This document shows, in pieces, positions 23,322 through 34,637 of a stretch of 64,000 nucleotides of DNA. Origin of the DNA: Acholoe squamosa (Eukaryota; Annelida; Polychaeta; Phyllodocida; Polynoidae); assembly GCA_949317995.1 (NCBI GenBank), contig OX439041.1, forward strand, positions 15,345,501 to 15,409,500, in the 5' to 3' direction. The notes under the pieces are model-generated. The model was given only the letters and a program-made list of their open reading frames with translations. It did no database searches and had not been told where the DNA came from. Position 1 is the first letter of the stretch; the number at the start of each line of letters is the position of its first letter. Position numbers and translations under genes: made by a program.

Positions 23322-23689
23322 CTGCAAACAAACGAAGAATGCACAGCTTATGTAATGCATCAAAATTGTAAGAATTAAGGCTAAGATCCAAAACCCCAAA
23401 GGACTTATTTAACCCCATCAATATATTTTTAGAGATTTACAAATAATGAAATCGTGTTTTTCTTTACTTACATGGGTTTATATGTTTTTATAGTCAAGCA
23501 GTGACCAATAATATGGCATTTTGTCGATTACCAAGGAGCTTCACTAGTGGCAAAGGGTTGGCAGCATCTCTTGCAATACACATTAAATTTTCATGTTTTT
23601 TTTTTTCAAAATCATTGAGTTAAAAGAAGAGAATTAATACCTAAAATTCATTACCAAATCTGACAAGGCATGCAAAAACACTCAGGGAA

Positions 23690-24180
23690 ATTTATTATCA
23701 GAGTTCATCTGATAGATATTCAAATTGAGCCATCATTGGCTTAGATATTCCTAGTAGTTATGCTAAAACCCCTCCTTGAACATAGGTCATTATTCATATC
23801 TGAACTCGATGATTAAGCTCTAAACTTATAAACAATAATAATGTCATTGTCTAAAATCACAATAAATTAGCATTACATGATAATATGGTGATCATTATCA
23901 TCGATTTTTCCGAGAAGGAGTTTTCAATTTCTCTTTTCAGTTATTGGTTTTAGGTGAAAATTCCCAGAAATTGGCATAGTTCTAGTCTACAAATTTATAT
24001 TATTGGAATGGTTACCATGGCAACCAGGAACAGGCATATATGCTGATCATTCATGAAAAATGTTCATTTTACCTTCCAAATATGAGACAATGCCCCCTGG
24101 TGGCCAAATGGAGAATCAAAAACACCTGCAGAGAACATTTTTGTTCCCCTAGACAAAAATGAACAAGGCAGTGGAATGCA
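23690..24180 (+). mobile_element. Dispersed repeat family, copy 1
   Basis: Shares long similarity with 29545-30118: ATTCCTAGTAGTYATG, CCCCTCCTTGAACATAGGTC, GGCAACCAGGAACAGGCATA and GGTGGCCAAATGG. There is no coding frame and no confident terminal repeat. A shorter copy lies near 57985-58200. It is probably a non-autonomous element of unknown class. Confidence 0.7.
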
Positions 24181-24365
24181 ACACCGACACCCTTATTCGG
24201 CTGGAGGACTTCTAAAGCAGTCTATTTGGTATGCTATATTTTTCATGGGTGTGAGGGAGGGGGGCATGGAAAGCAACATGGAGTGAGTGTATATGATATG
24301 AGGTACAGCCCATGAGAGAAATCAACTGCTGTCATGTCAGTTTCTCCTAAATTACATTAGCTTAC

Positions 24366-24534
24366 CTCTGTAGAATCATAATTTCATATTTTTGTACAGA
24401 CTGGGTAACTGTGAGACTGATCAGCAAAATGGACATTGTATTGCAGACGGCTGTGCTTATTATTCCTACATTCCGCAGAGACAGCTTGTTGGCAAGTGTT
24501 AATGAGCCAACAATGTTAATCACTGAGATAAGAC
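24366..24534 (-). CDS. Receptor exon: end of TM1 and TM2
   Basis: 169-nt exon after GTTCTATATTGCAG, with GTAAGC donor. It reads LISVINIVGSLTLANKLSL then GIISTAVCNTMSILLISLTV. Its first two bases complete a Gly codon split from the preceding exon. The last two bases give Arg with the first base of the TM3 exon. Confidence 0.8.
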
Positions 24535-24881
24535 CTGCAATATAGAACACAAAGTTATCTCACAATTGCTGCAATTAATTGAAAGGTAAAAAAGAAAGTT
24601 CTCAGAGTAAAATGGTTTTACAAGGGTTAATTGGAGGTTGAAATCAATGTCCCAAACTTGAAAATGGCAGTCCACTTTCTGCAATAAAGGCCAGATTAAG
24701 CACTGTAAATCAAGAAATCCCCTTAAAAATATTGGTGAAACCCTTGCCTCAAAGTCAACAAAGATATTGACTCAATGTCATTACAGTTTTTTTACAAAGT
24801 GTTGGCTATTTCAATAAGATTGGGCAAAAATGTATCCCCGATATTCAATGAAAGCACATCATGTTACCAATATTCACTTAC

Positions 24882-25069
24882 CTGACAAGGCAAAGATGAC
24901 GAACATTATTGGAAGGAATATGGTCATGCCTGAATTGACTTCCTCTATGGCCTGGCTGATGTATTCATTTTTGTCAATGCATGAGAAGTAGGAAACGGCT
25001 GCTTGATACTTTACTTTACCCGGTGTAAGTAGCGCATCAAAATTAGCTTTATCAACTCCACAGTGGTGT
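24882..25069 (-). CDS. Receptor exon: pre-TM1 Cys segment and TM1
   Basis: 188-nt exon after TTTCATTATAG. It encodes HHCGVDKANFDALLTPGK, then an extracellular SYFSCIDKNEY and IEEVNSGMTIFLPIMFVIFA, which enters TM1. Two cysteines lie just outside the membrane, as in the hinge of LRR receptors. It ends in phase 1 at a GTAAGT donor. Confidence 0.8.
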
Positions 25070-26142
25070 CTATAATGAAATAATTAATTCACTTAATTCA
25101 ACTCTACATATTCAGAAACCTATGCCATATGATATCTAAAGGCATAGTGTTTGATAGTGTTCCCCTATGTGGTGTTTTAGGTAAAGGGAAAGTGGCAACG
25201 ATTGGTGGTTACTGCAAACTCCTCAATAAAGGAAGAGTTAGACTTTTATGTAATATAAAAAGAATATTAAAGCAGAAATACAAATGTGGCTTGAAAATCA
25301 AAAGCGGGTAAGCAACTGCCATAGGTCGGGCAAATTTTAACAAATTTGACCCAATTCTTTTTATACTTTTGCAATGTTAAAGGGAGTAGATACAATCCAG
25401 CTGGTTCATAATTGACCAACAATTTCTCTAAGTAACTTAGGGATGTTAGTTTAATGCTGAGGTAACATACGGAAAGCATAAAAATCGTAGGTCACAGTGT
25501 CCATTTTTCCACTGGAGGGTATTGAAATTTGGTGGTTGTAGCTATGGCCACCGATGAGAATTTGAATTTTCCTACATTTATTTCCATTGAAAAAAATTAA
25601 AAACAATTTCTTAACCAGACCTCATCTATATATATATCTAAGATCATTAGAAACATTTTGGAACAAAAAAGTAGAGAGTTACAAGCAAAATGAAATTATC
25701 CTGAATAAACTAAAAATAATAACAATTGCTTTGTATAGGAGTCTATGGCTACAAGAAATATGAAATACAGTGATAAGAATGAAAAGAATGCCAATGTATC
25801 AAACCTAAAGTGGTGATGAAGGTGGGTTATGTCATATCAATTAGGAATATGAGCAAATAATGTCAGATTTGTTAGTTTAAATTTTTGCCATCAGCTGCCG
25901 TTTGAGTAGATCGTGTCTACTCCCTTTAAAAATAATTGAATTAGCAATAATTTGCATGACCCACAGCAGTGGAATACCTGCTTAACACAAGTCTAAAGCT
26001 TTCTTATAAGAACTATCTACATTGAAAATAATTACCACCTGTCCCACTTGTCATTCCAACAGAACCTGTGCATATACCTGCGGTTGTTAAGTTTTGGTTT
26101 AACAATACATATAGTTTTAATAGATATACCTAGACGGTGTTA
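25070..26142. other. Receptor intron sequence, no further feature seen
   Basis: AT-rich intron. The frames at 25129-25311 and 25267-25479 have no supporting evidence. Confidence 0.5.
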
Positions 26143-27470
26143 ATACGTTTTTACCATTTTTTTGGACTTCTATCTGCATCTGCAGATTCGTTATCAATGG
26201 TTTTACAATCACAAAAAAAGATTAGCGGGACTAAATTGTGGTGGCCCAGGAGTGACATTGTGTTTTGGGTTTGTGTGTTTGCATGTTTCATGTTTGATCT
26301 TTTCATGTTTAACTGTTTTGACATTTCACACTTTGTGTTTCGTGTTTGCGTGCTTCCATGTTTGCATGTTTGGGCTTTCCACGTTTTACTGTTTTGACAT
26401 TTCGCATTTTGTGTTTCACCTTTGTGTGTTTGCAAGTTTGTTTGCTTGCATATTTTATGATTGCATGTTTGGTCTTTTCATGTTTTACGGTTTCTCTGTT
26501 TTGACATTTCACACTTTGTGTTTCACGTTTTCATGTTTAATGTTTGGTCTTTTCATGCATTACTGTTTGTCTGTTTCAACTTTTCACTCTTTGTATTTCG
26601 CATTTCTGTGTTTCCATTTTTCCATGTTTGGTCTTTACATGTTTCACTGTTTGTCTGTTTTGACATTTCACACTTTGTGTTTCATGTTTGCATGCTTCCA
26701 TGTTTGCATGTTTGGTCTTTTCATTTTTTACTGTTCGTCTGTTTTGACATTTGACATTTTGCGTTTTGCCTTTGTGTGTTTGCAAGTTTGTATTCTTGCA
26801 TATTTTATGTTTGGGTGTTTGGTCTTTTTATGTTTTACTGCTTATCTGTTTTGACATTTGACATTTTGTGTTTCGCTTTTGTGTGTTTGCAAGTTTGTAT
26901 TCTTGCATATTTTATGTTTGCATGTTTCGTCTTTTCATCTTTTACTTTTTGCCTGTTTTACACTTTGTGTTTCAAGTTTGCGTGTTTCCATGTTTCCATG
27001 ATCGGTCTTTTCATGTTTCACTGTTTGTCTGTTTCGATATGTCACATTTTGTGTTTGTCTGTTTTGATACATTTTTACCATTTTTTTGCCCTTCTCTCTG
27101 TATCTTGTAATTTATTATCAATGGTTTTACAATCACAAAAAAAAAGATTAGCGGGACTAAATTATGGTGGCTCAGGAGTGACATTGTCTTTCAGGTTTGT
27201 GTGTTTGCATGTTTGCTGTTTGGTCTTTTCATGTTTCACTGTTTGTCTGTTTTGACATTTCGCACTTTATGTTTCTTGTATGCATGCCTCCATGTTTCAT
27301 GTTTGCATGTTTGGTCTTTTCATCTTTTACTGTTTGCCTGTTTTGACATTTTACACTTTGTGTTTCTTGTTTGTGTGTTTCCATGTTTCGATGATCAGTC
27401 TTTTCATGTTTCACTGTTTGTATGTATTGATATTTCGCATTTTGTGTTTTATGTTTGTGTGTTTGCACGT
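26143..27470. repeat. T-rich satellite array with a duplicated lead segment
   Basis: About 1.3 kb is built from degenerate units of roughly 80-100 bp made of TTTGTGTTTC, GCATGTTTGGTCTTTTC, ACTGTTTGTCTGTTTTGAC and ATTTCACACTTTG. A non-satellite lead of about 130 bp (CCATTTTTTTG, TTATCAATGGTTTTACAATC, AGATTAGCGGGACTAAATT) occurs at 26155 and again at 27076, each time directly before satellite units. So the array consists of two larger blocks. Its strand asymmetry (T on one strand, A on the other) produces long spurious open frames on both strands. It sits in the 23-kb-plus repeat-filled part of the receptor gene. Confidence 0.85.
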
Positions 27471-28347
27471 CCCATTTTCAATATTTATGACATGTACTTG
27501 GAGAAGGGGTCTTAAAACCCTCTGCACTTAGCCCCCTTTTCGCAGATCGTGTCACAATTTTTATGCCTCACAAATCTCATTGTATTAGCTCTATGTTCAA
27601 TGAACTTGTTTTCAGTATCCATTGTAAGACCCAGATATGGGAAACTATTAACCTTTTCCAGCACAACATTATTTATAGTGAACTGCATTTGATCATTAGG
27701 ATTTGTATAAAAAAAAACATCCATTTCGGTTTTCTTTTCATTAATAGTAAGGGTATTATTCAGGTACCATGACATATTTTTTTTCAATAACATGATTCAT
27801 AGCTAGAGTTGTGTTAACAGAAACAACTGCGTCATCAGCATAGACAGTAATATCACAGTCTTCATTTTTGGTAAGGAGTTTATGTATATAGAAAAGAGCA
27901 CTGGACCCAAAACGGAGCCCTGTGGAACACCATATGAGAATGGTTTCAATGAAGAGGTTATATGATTATCGTTCAGTAATAGCAGTCTGGGTCGAATGTC
28001 TTTCCATGTACAACTGCAGCATTTTACACATTATTTTTTCTAATAATTTACCAGTAATAGGCAAAAAGCTTATATGGTCCCCAACCTCCATAGTATTAGC
28101 CTTCTTAGGTAAAGGAATAACCGTAGCCAATTTCCAGTCATCTGGGAAAGTGGCAGAACTCAAACGTAGATTATATAGTGATAGAAATACATCTGGAATG
28201 GCAAACATAGCATCCTTTATCACAAAAGATTTACAGTGTAAAATGGCAGATGGTTTTCTAATATTAATGGCCTTTATCAATTTAATAAATTCTATATACG
28301 ACATGTCAAACAATAGGTTAGTATTCTTTATCTCATGATTCTGGCTT

Positions 28348-28545
28348 AGATCGTGCATTTTTGGTCATAACCCTGTTCGGTTATTGGGGATTAACCGCAC
28401 TATGAGACCTTTCATTCTTCTCCAAGAAGCTGTGGTTCATATCTGGATATGTTAATAAATGTGAGAAGCATACAAAGTCAACCTCTCCATACTTTTCCAG
28501 TTAAAACTGTTGAGGTCCTACCGGGTCGCGAACCCCAGCTGCTTT
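28348..28545 (-). mobile_element. tRNA-derived SINE, copy 2, inside the LINE
   Basis: Shares the body of the SINE at 13990-14229 (GTTTTAACTGGAAA, GTTGACTTTGTAT, TTTATTAACATAT, AAAGGTCTCATAGTGCG) and has box B GGTTCGCGACC. The box A half is degraded. It splits the LINE between the endonuclease-RT linker and the RT core, so it is younger than the LINE insertion. Confidence 0.75.
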
Positions 28546-29265
28546 AGCAATAGACATGGAGCAATTTTTTCAATTGCTTCCCATTATTTAGCAGGACCAT
28601 CCTTTTTATACTTCAAAAGGATAGCCATATCCCTCTTTTTATTATTAAAGATTTCAGCTTGTACCCTGTTTTCATAAAAATTGGCTATTCGCCAGTAATC
28701 ATCCACCACAGTGTTCTTTGCAATTCTATATAAACTGTCACATAACCTCATTAAATCCAATATGTCCTCCATTAACCATGGTGGGGTATGTTGCGGTATG
28801 ACAAAAGTTCTAACTGGGCACATAGTATCTAATGTATCAATAATAACCTTAAAGATATCCCTAAAGATATTCCCAATTGTAATTAACCAGTATATTTTTC
28901 AATGTCAGAAAATCATATGCTTTATAGGACCTCGCTTGCACTCTTTTTTTCTTAATTTTATGTCTCTCACATTTGATAACAAGGTAAATAGGACTAAGGT
29001 CAAAAATGTAAAAATTCAGGGTCCCATAGATGGCAGCATTATGAACATTCATATAAAAATGGTCTAACAGTGTTCCTGACTTAGGAAGAGTTATTGTTTT
29101 AATTAACTGGAAAAAATTATTATCTGTACAGAAATCATATACTTTAGATTCCTCAACATCTTTTTTACTAAATAGATTAATATTAAAATCACCCATACAA
29201 ATTAATTTCTATTTTTCGTAACATTGCTTCTAATCTCACCTAGCTTTGTAAAGATTGCAATGAGG

Positions 29266-29443
29266 TCTTTAAGGCGACCGCAGACGGGCCAGACTCGGTC
29301 GGTAACTAAGGAATTCACTCCCGATCCGATCAGAAACATCAAACGTGTTTGATATTGTCAGACTCGATCGAACGTCAGCGCAGACACACCCGATCGTCAG
29401 GACCGGCCAATCAAATCGGGCTTGTCTGCGGCCCCCTTTACAG
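29266..29443. mobile_element. Small MITE-like DNA element, inside the LINE
   Basis: A CG-rich insert of about 175 bp with terminal inverted repeats: the left end TTTAAGGCGACCGCAGAC pairs with the right end GTCTGCGGCCCCCTTTA. The LINE endonuclease frame reads YRPPD immediately to one side and resumes on the other, which fixes it as an insertion. TTTA at both ends may be the duplicated target. No coding capacity. Confidence 0.7.
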
Positions 29444-29544
29444 TCAGGTGGTCTATAGCATAGAAGGATTTTATATTTAATAACATTTGTGACCAGGCAA
29501 GGAAATTCATTATCAAAGTTCATCTCGAGATCTTTAAAATGAGA

Positions 29545-30118
29545 TATCATTGGGTTAAATATTCCTAGTAGTCATGTGAGAACCCCTCCTTGAACATAGG
29601 TCGTTATTCACATCAGAAATCAATGATTAAGCTGTAAATACATTATAAATCACAATAATGTCTGAAAATGCAATAAATAAGCCTTTTTCACCAAAAATAC
29701 ATAATGATATGACAAGTCAGAATTTTCCATTTCTGTTTTCAGTTTTTGGTTTTTGGTGAATATCCCCAAAAATTGGCATAAAAATTTGCAAATTTTGATT
29801 ATTGGAATCGTTCCTATGGCAACCAGGAACAGGCATATAGGTTGATTTCTCATGAGAAATGTTCATTTTACCATCCAAATATGGGCCATGTCTACTGAAA
29901 ACGGTGCATTTTTAACGAAACTATTGAATTCTGCATCAAAAATTAGCTTAATGTATTTTTAGAGTAATTTTGCCCTCCAATGCTCTCTGGTGGCCAAATG
30001 GGGAAATAAAAATCTCTCATGGAGGGGTGTTCTCTCTTGATGGGTCACATTTATTTGGACATCAACGCATAAAATTTCATATTTCTCAGTAGTGAGGGAG
30101 GACTGTTAATCAGGGGAA
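29545..30118 (+). mobile_element. Dispersed repeat family, copy 2, inside the LINE endonuclease
   Basis: Matches 23690-24180 over several blocks and also contains GTGGCCAAATGGGGAAA and GGGGTGTTCTC-TTGATGGGTCACAT, which recur at about 58090-58170. It interrupts the LINE endonuclease between LMLYLRDIYI and the CYRPPD segment. Confidence 0.7.
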
Positions 30119-30526
30119 ACTATATATAAATGTCTCTCAAGTATAGCATTAGAACTCCTGCTGTCTTATCCGTATTAGGAAATCTATCTAGGCAAACATA
30201 TTGATACCCTGGTACATAAAGGTCAGCATCCAATATGGACGGAGATAACCAAGACTCCACAATACCAGTTATGTCAGCTCCTTTGACCAATTTAAATTTG
30301 TCAACCCTTTTCTTATGTATACATAGATGTAGTGTTTGTACAAAATTAATTATTGTTATGCCCTTTATAGGGGCTGGTTCATGTAGGAAAACCATTTGAT
30401 ATAGAACAATGTATCATTAGTAATGAAGGTGGAAACAACAGGATAACATTTGTGAAAACAGGGAACCAGCTGATCAACAACTCGGGCCAACAGATGAAGA
30501 ATGACGAAAATACTGAATTTATTTAC

Positions 30527-30639
30527 CTGTAAAAGTTCTCAAGCTCTTCCTGTGTATTGTTTTTCTGGAGTGTGACACCCTTTGGTAGACAGTAGCGAAG
30601 GTAATGATCATTGGAGTGGTATCTATGGAGGCAGATCAC
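30527..30639 (-). CDS. Receptor stalk exon
   Basis: 113-nt exon after CTATTTTCAG, with GTAAAT donor, reading VICLHRYHSNDHYLRYCLPK then QEELENFYR. It starts in phase 0 after the exon at 54008 and ends in phase 2, matching 25069. Two cysteines suggest a folded hinge. It is separated from its upstream neighbour by the 23.4-kb retrotransposon-filled intron. Confidence 0.75.
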
Positions 30640-31207
30640 CTGAAAATAGAGGAAGTCTTGTTTTTTTTTTCTTTCTTCTTGATAAATGCACTTAAATTTT
30701 CTTGATTATGTATCCACATGGACATATATATAATATTATATGTCTATGTTGGTTATAATGTACAAGTTAAACTGTCCAGTCCAGAATTACATTTCTTCAT
30801 GCAACATTTCTCTGAACCGTCTCAACAGTGCTCAAGGTTACCCCTTTCTCTATTTTAATTACTGGACACATGCTCGGGATATAGGACGTAGTGATGTAGA
30901 AAAATCGGTTGGGAGATATATTCCAAGTAGAGTAATGCAATATAATAACAAATACTAGAATTTTAAAAGATGCACAAGTGAGTACCAATTATTTCAGAAT
31001 GACATTGTAACAACACGCCAACAAGCAAAACATCCCAGAGGACTTTTAGGGCCATCAAGGGAAGTTTCAGGGACATAATAACACCAAAGATGCATATAGA
31101 AAGGCATTAGGCTAATGCTGTATGCATTATACAGTGATCTCATTAAAAGCTTCAATTTCTAAAATGAGTAGAAATCAATGTTCAGAAAGGGGTTCTGCCA
31201 TAACTGC

Positions 31208-31554
31208 TGTAGAGGTATAATAATAACTGGTGCCGTCTGGCATGGCGGGTGAGACCTGTCGCCTGGTGTTCGTGAGATTCCGGGTAGGTGGCAGCACCTA
31301 TCCGGGTCCGTGGGACACCTGGCGACGAACCGGTAGCATCCATATAAAAGGCTCTGCGCTCACCTACCACGTCAGAGGCAATGTAGGCTTCCGTACATGT
31401 TATATGTAGCAACATGTTTCCCTATCCATAAAACTACAGGGTAACTGGAAAGTGTAATAAATAAACTGTTGGCATACACTCGGAATACTGTCTTCGTCTT
31501 TCCTTTCGAATCACGAGACCCGAACCTAACTGGTTAGAAACACAAACCATTACA
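31208..31554 (+). repeat. 5' LTR of the old Ty3/gypsy element
   Basis: 347 bp, TGTAGAGG...TTACA. Contains TATA-like CATATAAAAGG and AATAAA. Pairs with 53528-53874 at about 20 differences by eye (about 6%). It is followed by a primer-binding site at 31556-31567 (TGGTGCCATGAC), which differs by one base from that of the young element. Confidence 0.9.
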
Positions 31555-31579
31555 TTGGTGCCATGACCAGTTAATTCTG

Positions 31580-33560
31580 TTGTGTAAAGCCCGGACTATA
31601 ACGTCCGAACGGCATATACATGGGTTAGATGAGTTAATTCAGCTAACCCTGATGGACAGGAAACTGTCTAAGAAAATGCGAATGGTACCCTTGTGGTACG
31701 AGCCCATTCAAATCCCCAGGATGATGGATATTCAGCCTGGCGACAGTCCAGTCCTCATTACCAATTAGATAGTGAGGAAAATATACCAGACTCTGTTAGA
31801 AGGGAACAGTCTATACAGAGACGGATAGAGGATAATTCTCTCACTGGAGAATTATGCAATTTGATGTTCGAGGCTGGTGGTAGCACTAACCCGGAACATC
31901 AAGCTCCTATGCCTACCAAGAGGGTAACATTTGGAGAACTACCGTATGATGTTCCGACACCAGGTCTGCCAATCTTGGATTATAGTGCCATAGGTGATGC
32001 AACATACAGCATACCCGAAGGCGAGTAACTAAAGCAACCAGATGACTTCCTGATGAATGACACCTATGTCGCTTTGAATGAAACATTAAATGTTTTATCT
32101 AAGGTGAAAAATGAAGTTGCCTCAGAAAAGGAACAACTCGAACACGAGCTTCTTGAATTAAGAAAAGAATTCGACCTGAAGAGAAAAAGCTGTATGAATG
32201 ATCTTGAGACCGAGAAAGACAAACTCCATGAAATGTGACAATCATTCCAAAAGGAGTATGATTCGAAACATGATCTTATAAAAGAATATGTAAATACGAA
32301 TGATCAGCTCTGCCGAGAAAAGGTAAATACAGAAGCTGAAGTAATACACTATCGAACTGAGTTGGAAGGCTTGAAACAGCAATATAACAAGCAAGCTCAG
32401 GATAATGAATCCGTCCGGTTGGGGATAATAACATATAATCAACAACTGGAACATGATAAAGAAAGTATAATACAAGACATACAGGAATTGCAGGAAGCTG
32501 CATTAGCATTAGATAAGTATGTAGAAGCGGTACAAAAATCTGTAGTAAATATAGATCTGAGTATCGTTTCGAATATGCTGGATAATGATGATGGAATGGT
32601 AACAATACCATCAAATCAGATAACTGCCACACCTACTGGCCAGCAGCAGTCACAACCTACCAGATTTAACCCTTTTGTTAAGGATGGCGTGAACAAAAAT
32701 GTTAGTTCAGGAGTGTACTCGAAACCGGATGGTATTGGTTCCGGGGGAGTGGGCTCTAATGGTTCGACTAGTACAGACAATGCCATTAAGACACCCGTTA
32801 ATAGCATGCCTCGGCCTGCGGATCCAAGACGAGATCCACACGTGGGATGGGCGCCACCCATACCCGATCTGAGTGGTAAAATAAGACCACTTCAGGTAAG
32901 TGCTCCTATTAGGAACACAGCCCCACCACCTACACCCCAGGTAGTGGCGCCAGTAAGAGGTTTGCTTATACCTCCCTCTTACTATTCGCATCCTGGACAT
33001 AGTACTCTGGCTGGACCTAGATATCCAGCCCCGGGTCCGAATGTTGTACAAGCACAGGCACCTGACAGGTACACTGTGCCGCCTCAACCGGGAGTAGCCC
33101 CTCAGCCTGTACCCTTGTCCCAGGTTGGGATAACAGGTTCAGGAGGGAATGTGACACAAAATACTTACATTCCCCAAACGGTATCCGGTGGCCAGGGTCC
33201 ATCCCGAAATTCCAGACAAACTAACATCAGAAATGGTTAAAATGGCTATTATCCGAGACCACAGTATGGAGTTTCCGGAACGGGATCATGGTACTCAGGA
33301 AATGGGTATAACCAAGGGCAAAACCAAAATGGTTATCTTCCTAGTTATACCAGAAACCAATCATATGGCTACGGATCTGCTGGCTATACTGGTCGATTCG
33401 GAGGATATGCGGGTGTAGCTTCAGGAGCTGGCGGAAATGGACCCCCGAATGGACCACCGGGAGGATCGGGATCCAGAAATTCTGGATCAGGAGGAGATGG
33501 TAGGAAACCTAATTGTAGGGCATCCATGCCTGCTGCAATGCAGAATATTTTCGATAGGAG
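31580..33560 (+). pseudogene. Old gypsy element: ORF1 remnant (coiled-coil gag-like)
   Basis: Homologous to ORF1 of the young element: DSEENIPDSVRREQSIQR, RVTFGELPYDVPTP, LPILDYSAIGDATYSIPEGE followed by a stop at 32026, then a coiled-coil part and a Pro/Gly-rich part (32362-33240 in one frame). Further breaks follow at 32236 and after 33240. It ends near NIFDRSQCI, as in the young element. Confidence 0.8.
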
Positions 33561-33563
33561 TCA

Positions 33564-34557
33564 ATGCATCCGAAGGGTGCTGACGGCATGGAAATCATGG
33601 ATTGGAGCATGCCAGAGGCCGATAGGCTTCGAGGCTGCGCTAATCCAGCAAGAGGGAGTGCTAGGATACCTCCTCCTTATGATCCGAATGAGCCATGGAA
33701 GGACTTCGTGGATGAAGTCAACTGTAGTGGTTGGACTAAAGAAGAAGCCTTGCCTTACCTCATTTGTTGGTTGAGTAAAGGCAGAAAGGTAGCTCTGATT
33801 CAATGGAGAACTGCCTATGGGATATATGGTACATACGACCAATTGGTCGAGTGTGCCGCCTACCTATTCAGCTCTATCGTAAGAGAAGATCCATGGGTCA
33901 CTTTTAAGAAAAGAACTCAGAAACTGAAGGAATCCCATAAGGTCTTCGGTTTAGAACTACAAGATCTATTGTCTAAAGCTCGACCAAATTGGGCACATGA
34001 TGATAATTGTTATCTGCATTCAGTTGTTTACACAATTCTTTGGCGGATTACGGGATGATGACCATAAGCAAGTAGTATGGGTTTCGTGGAAGGATGAAAC
34101 CTCCTTCAGCGATCTGTTTATGGCTATTGATGGCTATGACAGAAAGAAGAGATTAGTGGTTTTGCCCCATAGTCCCTTGCCTACATCCCCATTACAGTAC
34201 TCGGAAGCACCCCTCGTGGCTCCTGGACTGGGTCAGATAGCTCCTGTAGAGTTGCAGGACGTCAATTCTGACAACGAATATGTGTCTGATGAAAGTGGAG
34301 AACACATGGGTGCAGTTCAAATCGCAGGCAAATATTACCGCCAAAAACGGTATCGTAAAATAGGTCTGAGGGACAAGAGCAAGTCAAGAATTTATAAACC
34401 TGCTGCTTGCTGCCCCCAAGTAACTAAAACTGTAGATACCCCCACCCTGGCTGCTTCAGCCACACCTATGGATTTAGTAGAGACCTTAGTCACTCGTTTG
34501 ACTGAAGCCCTGAGGCCCAGGGAGCATGGGGGAAACCCAGTATCGGTAAAGAGGTAG
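33564..34557 (+). pseudogene. Old gypsy element: ORF2 capsid remnant, zinc knuckle deleted
   Basis: Frames 33564-34058 and 33997-34557 match the young capsid ORF (GADGMEIMDWSMPEADRLRG, GWTKEEALPYLICWL, FGLELQDLLSKARPNWAHDD). A frame change lies near 34030. The CCHC knuckle and the gag-pol junction are missing, through a deletion of about 300 bp relative to the young element. Confidence 0.8.
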
Positions 34558-34637
34558 ACGGCTATGAGTTAGCCAGGGTTGGTAGTACCCATCTACCCCC
34601 GGGTCATCCTTGTCTGGAATACCTGAAAGGATGTGGA

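Larger units (their letters stand above)
27512..30420 (-). mobile_element. Degenerate LINE (APE endonuclease and reverse transcriptase), interrupted three times
   Basis: On the minus strand the parts appear in order. Endonuclease N-terminus: GADITGIVESWLSPS...VPGYQYVCLDR (30395-30120). More endonuclease: NVIKYKILLCYRPPD (about 29470) and MGDFNINLFSKKD (29196). The linker is at 28823-28584. RT follows, with FPDDWKLATVIPLPKK, then YGVPQGSVLGPVLF and the catalytic YADD (27842-27831), ending in WYLNNTLTINEKKTEM. The frame is broken repeatedly. Insertions at 29545-30118, 29266-29443 and 28348-28545 account for the gaps. The ITESWL/YRPP/GDFN style fits CR1/Jockey-like elements. It is not functional. 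Confidence 0.8.

Noticed and set aside
26162-26854. 230-codon Phe/Cys-rich frame and neighbours on both strands
   Set aside because: They are produced by the T-rich satellite, which is stop-poor in several frames; there is no domain or splice context.
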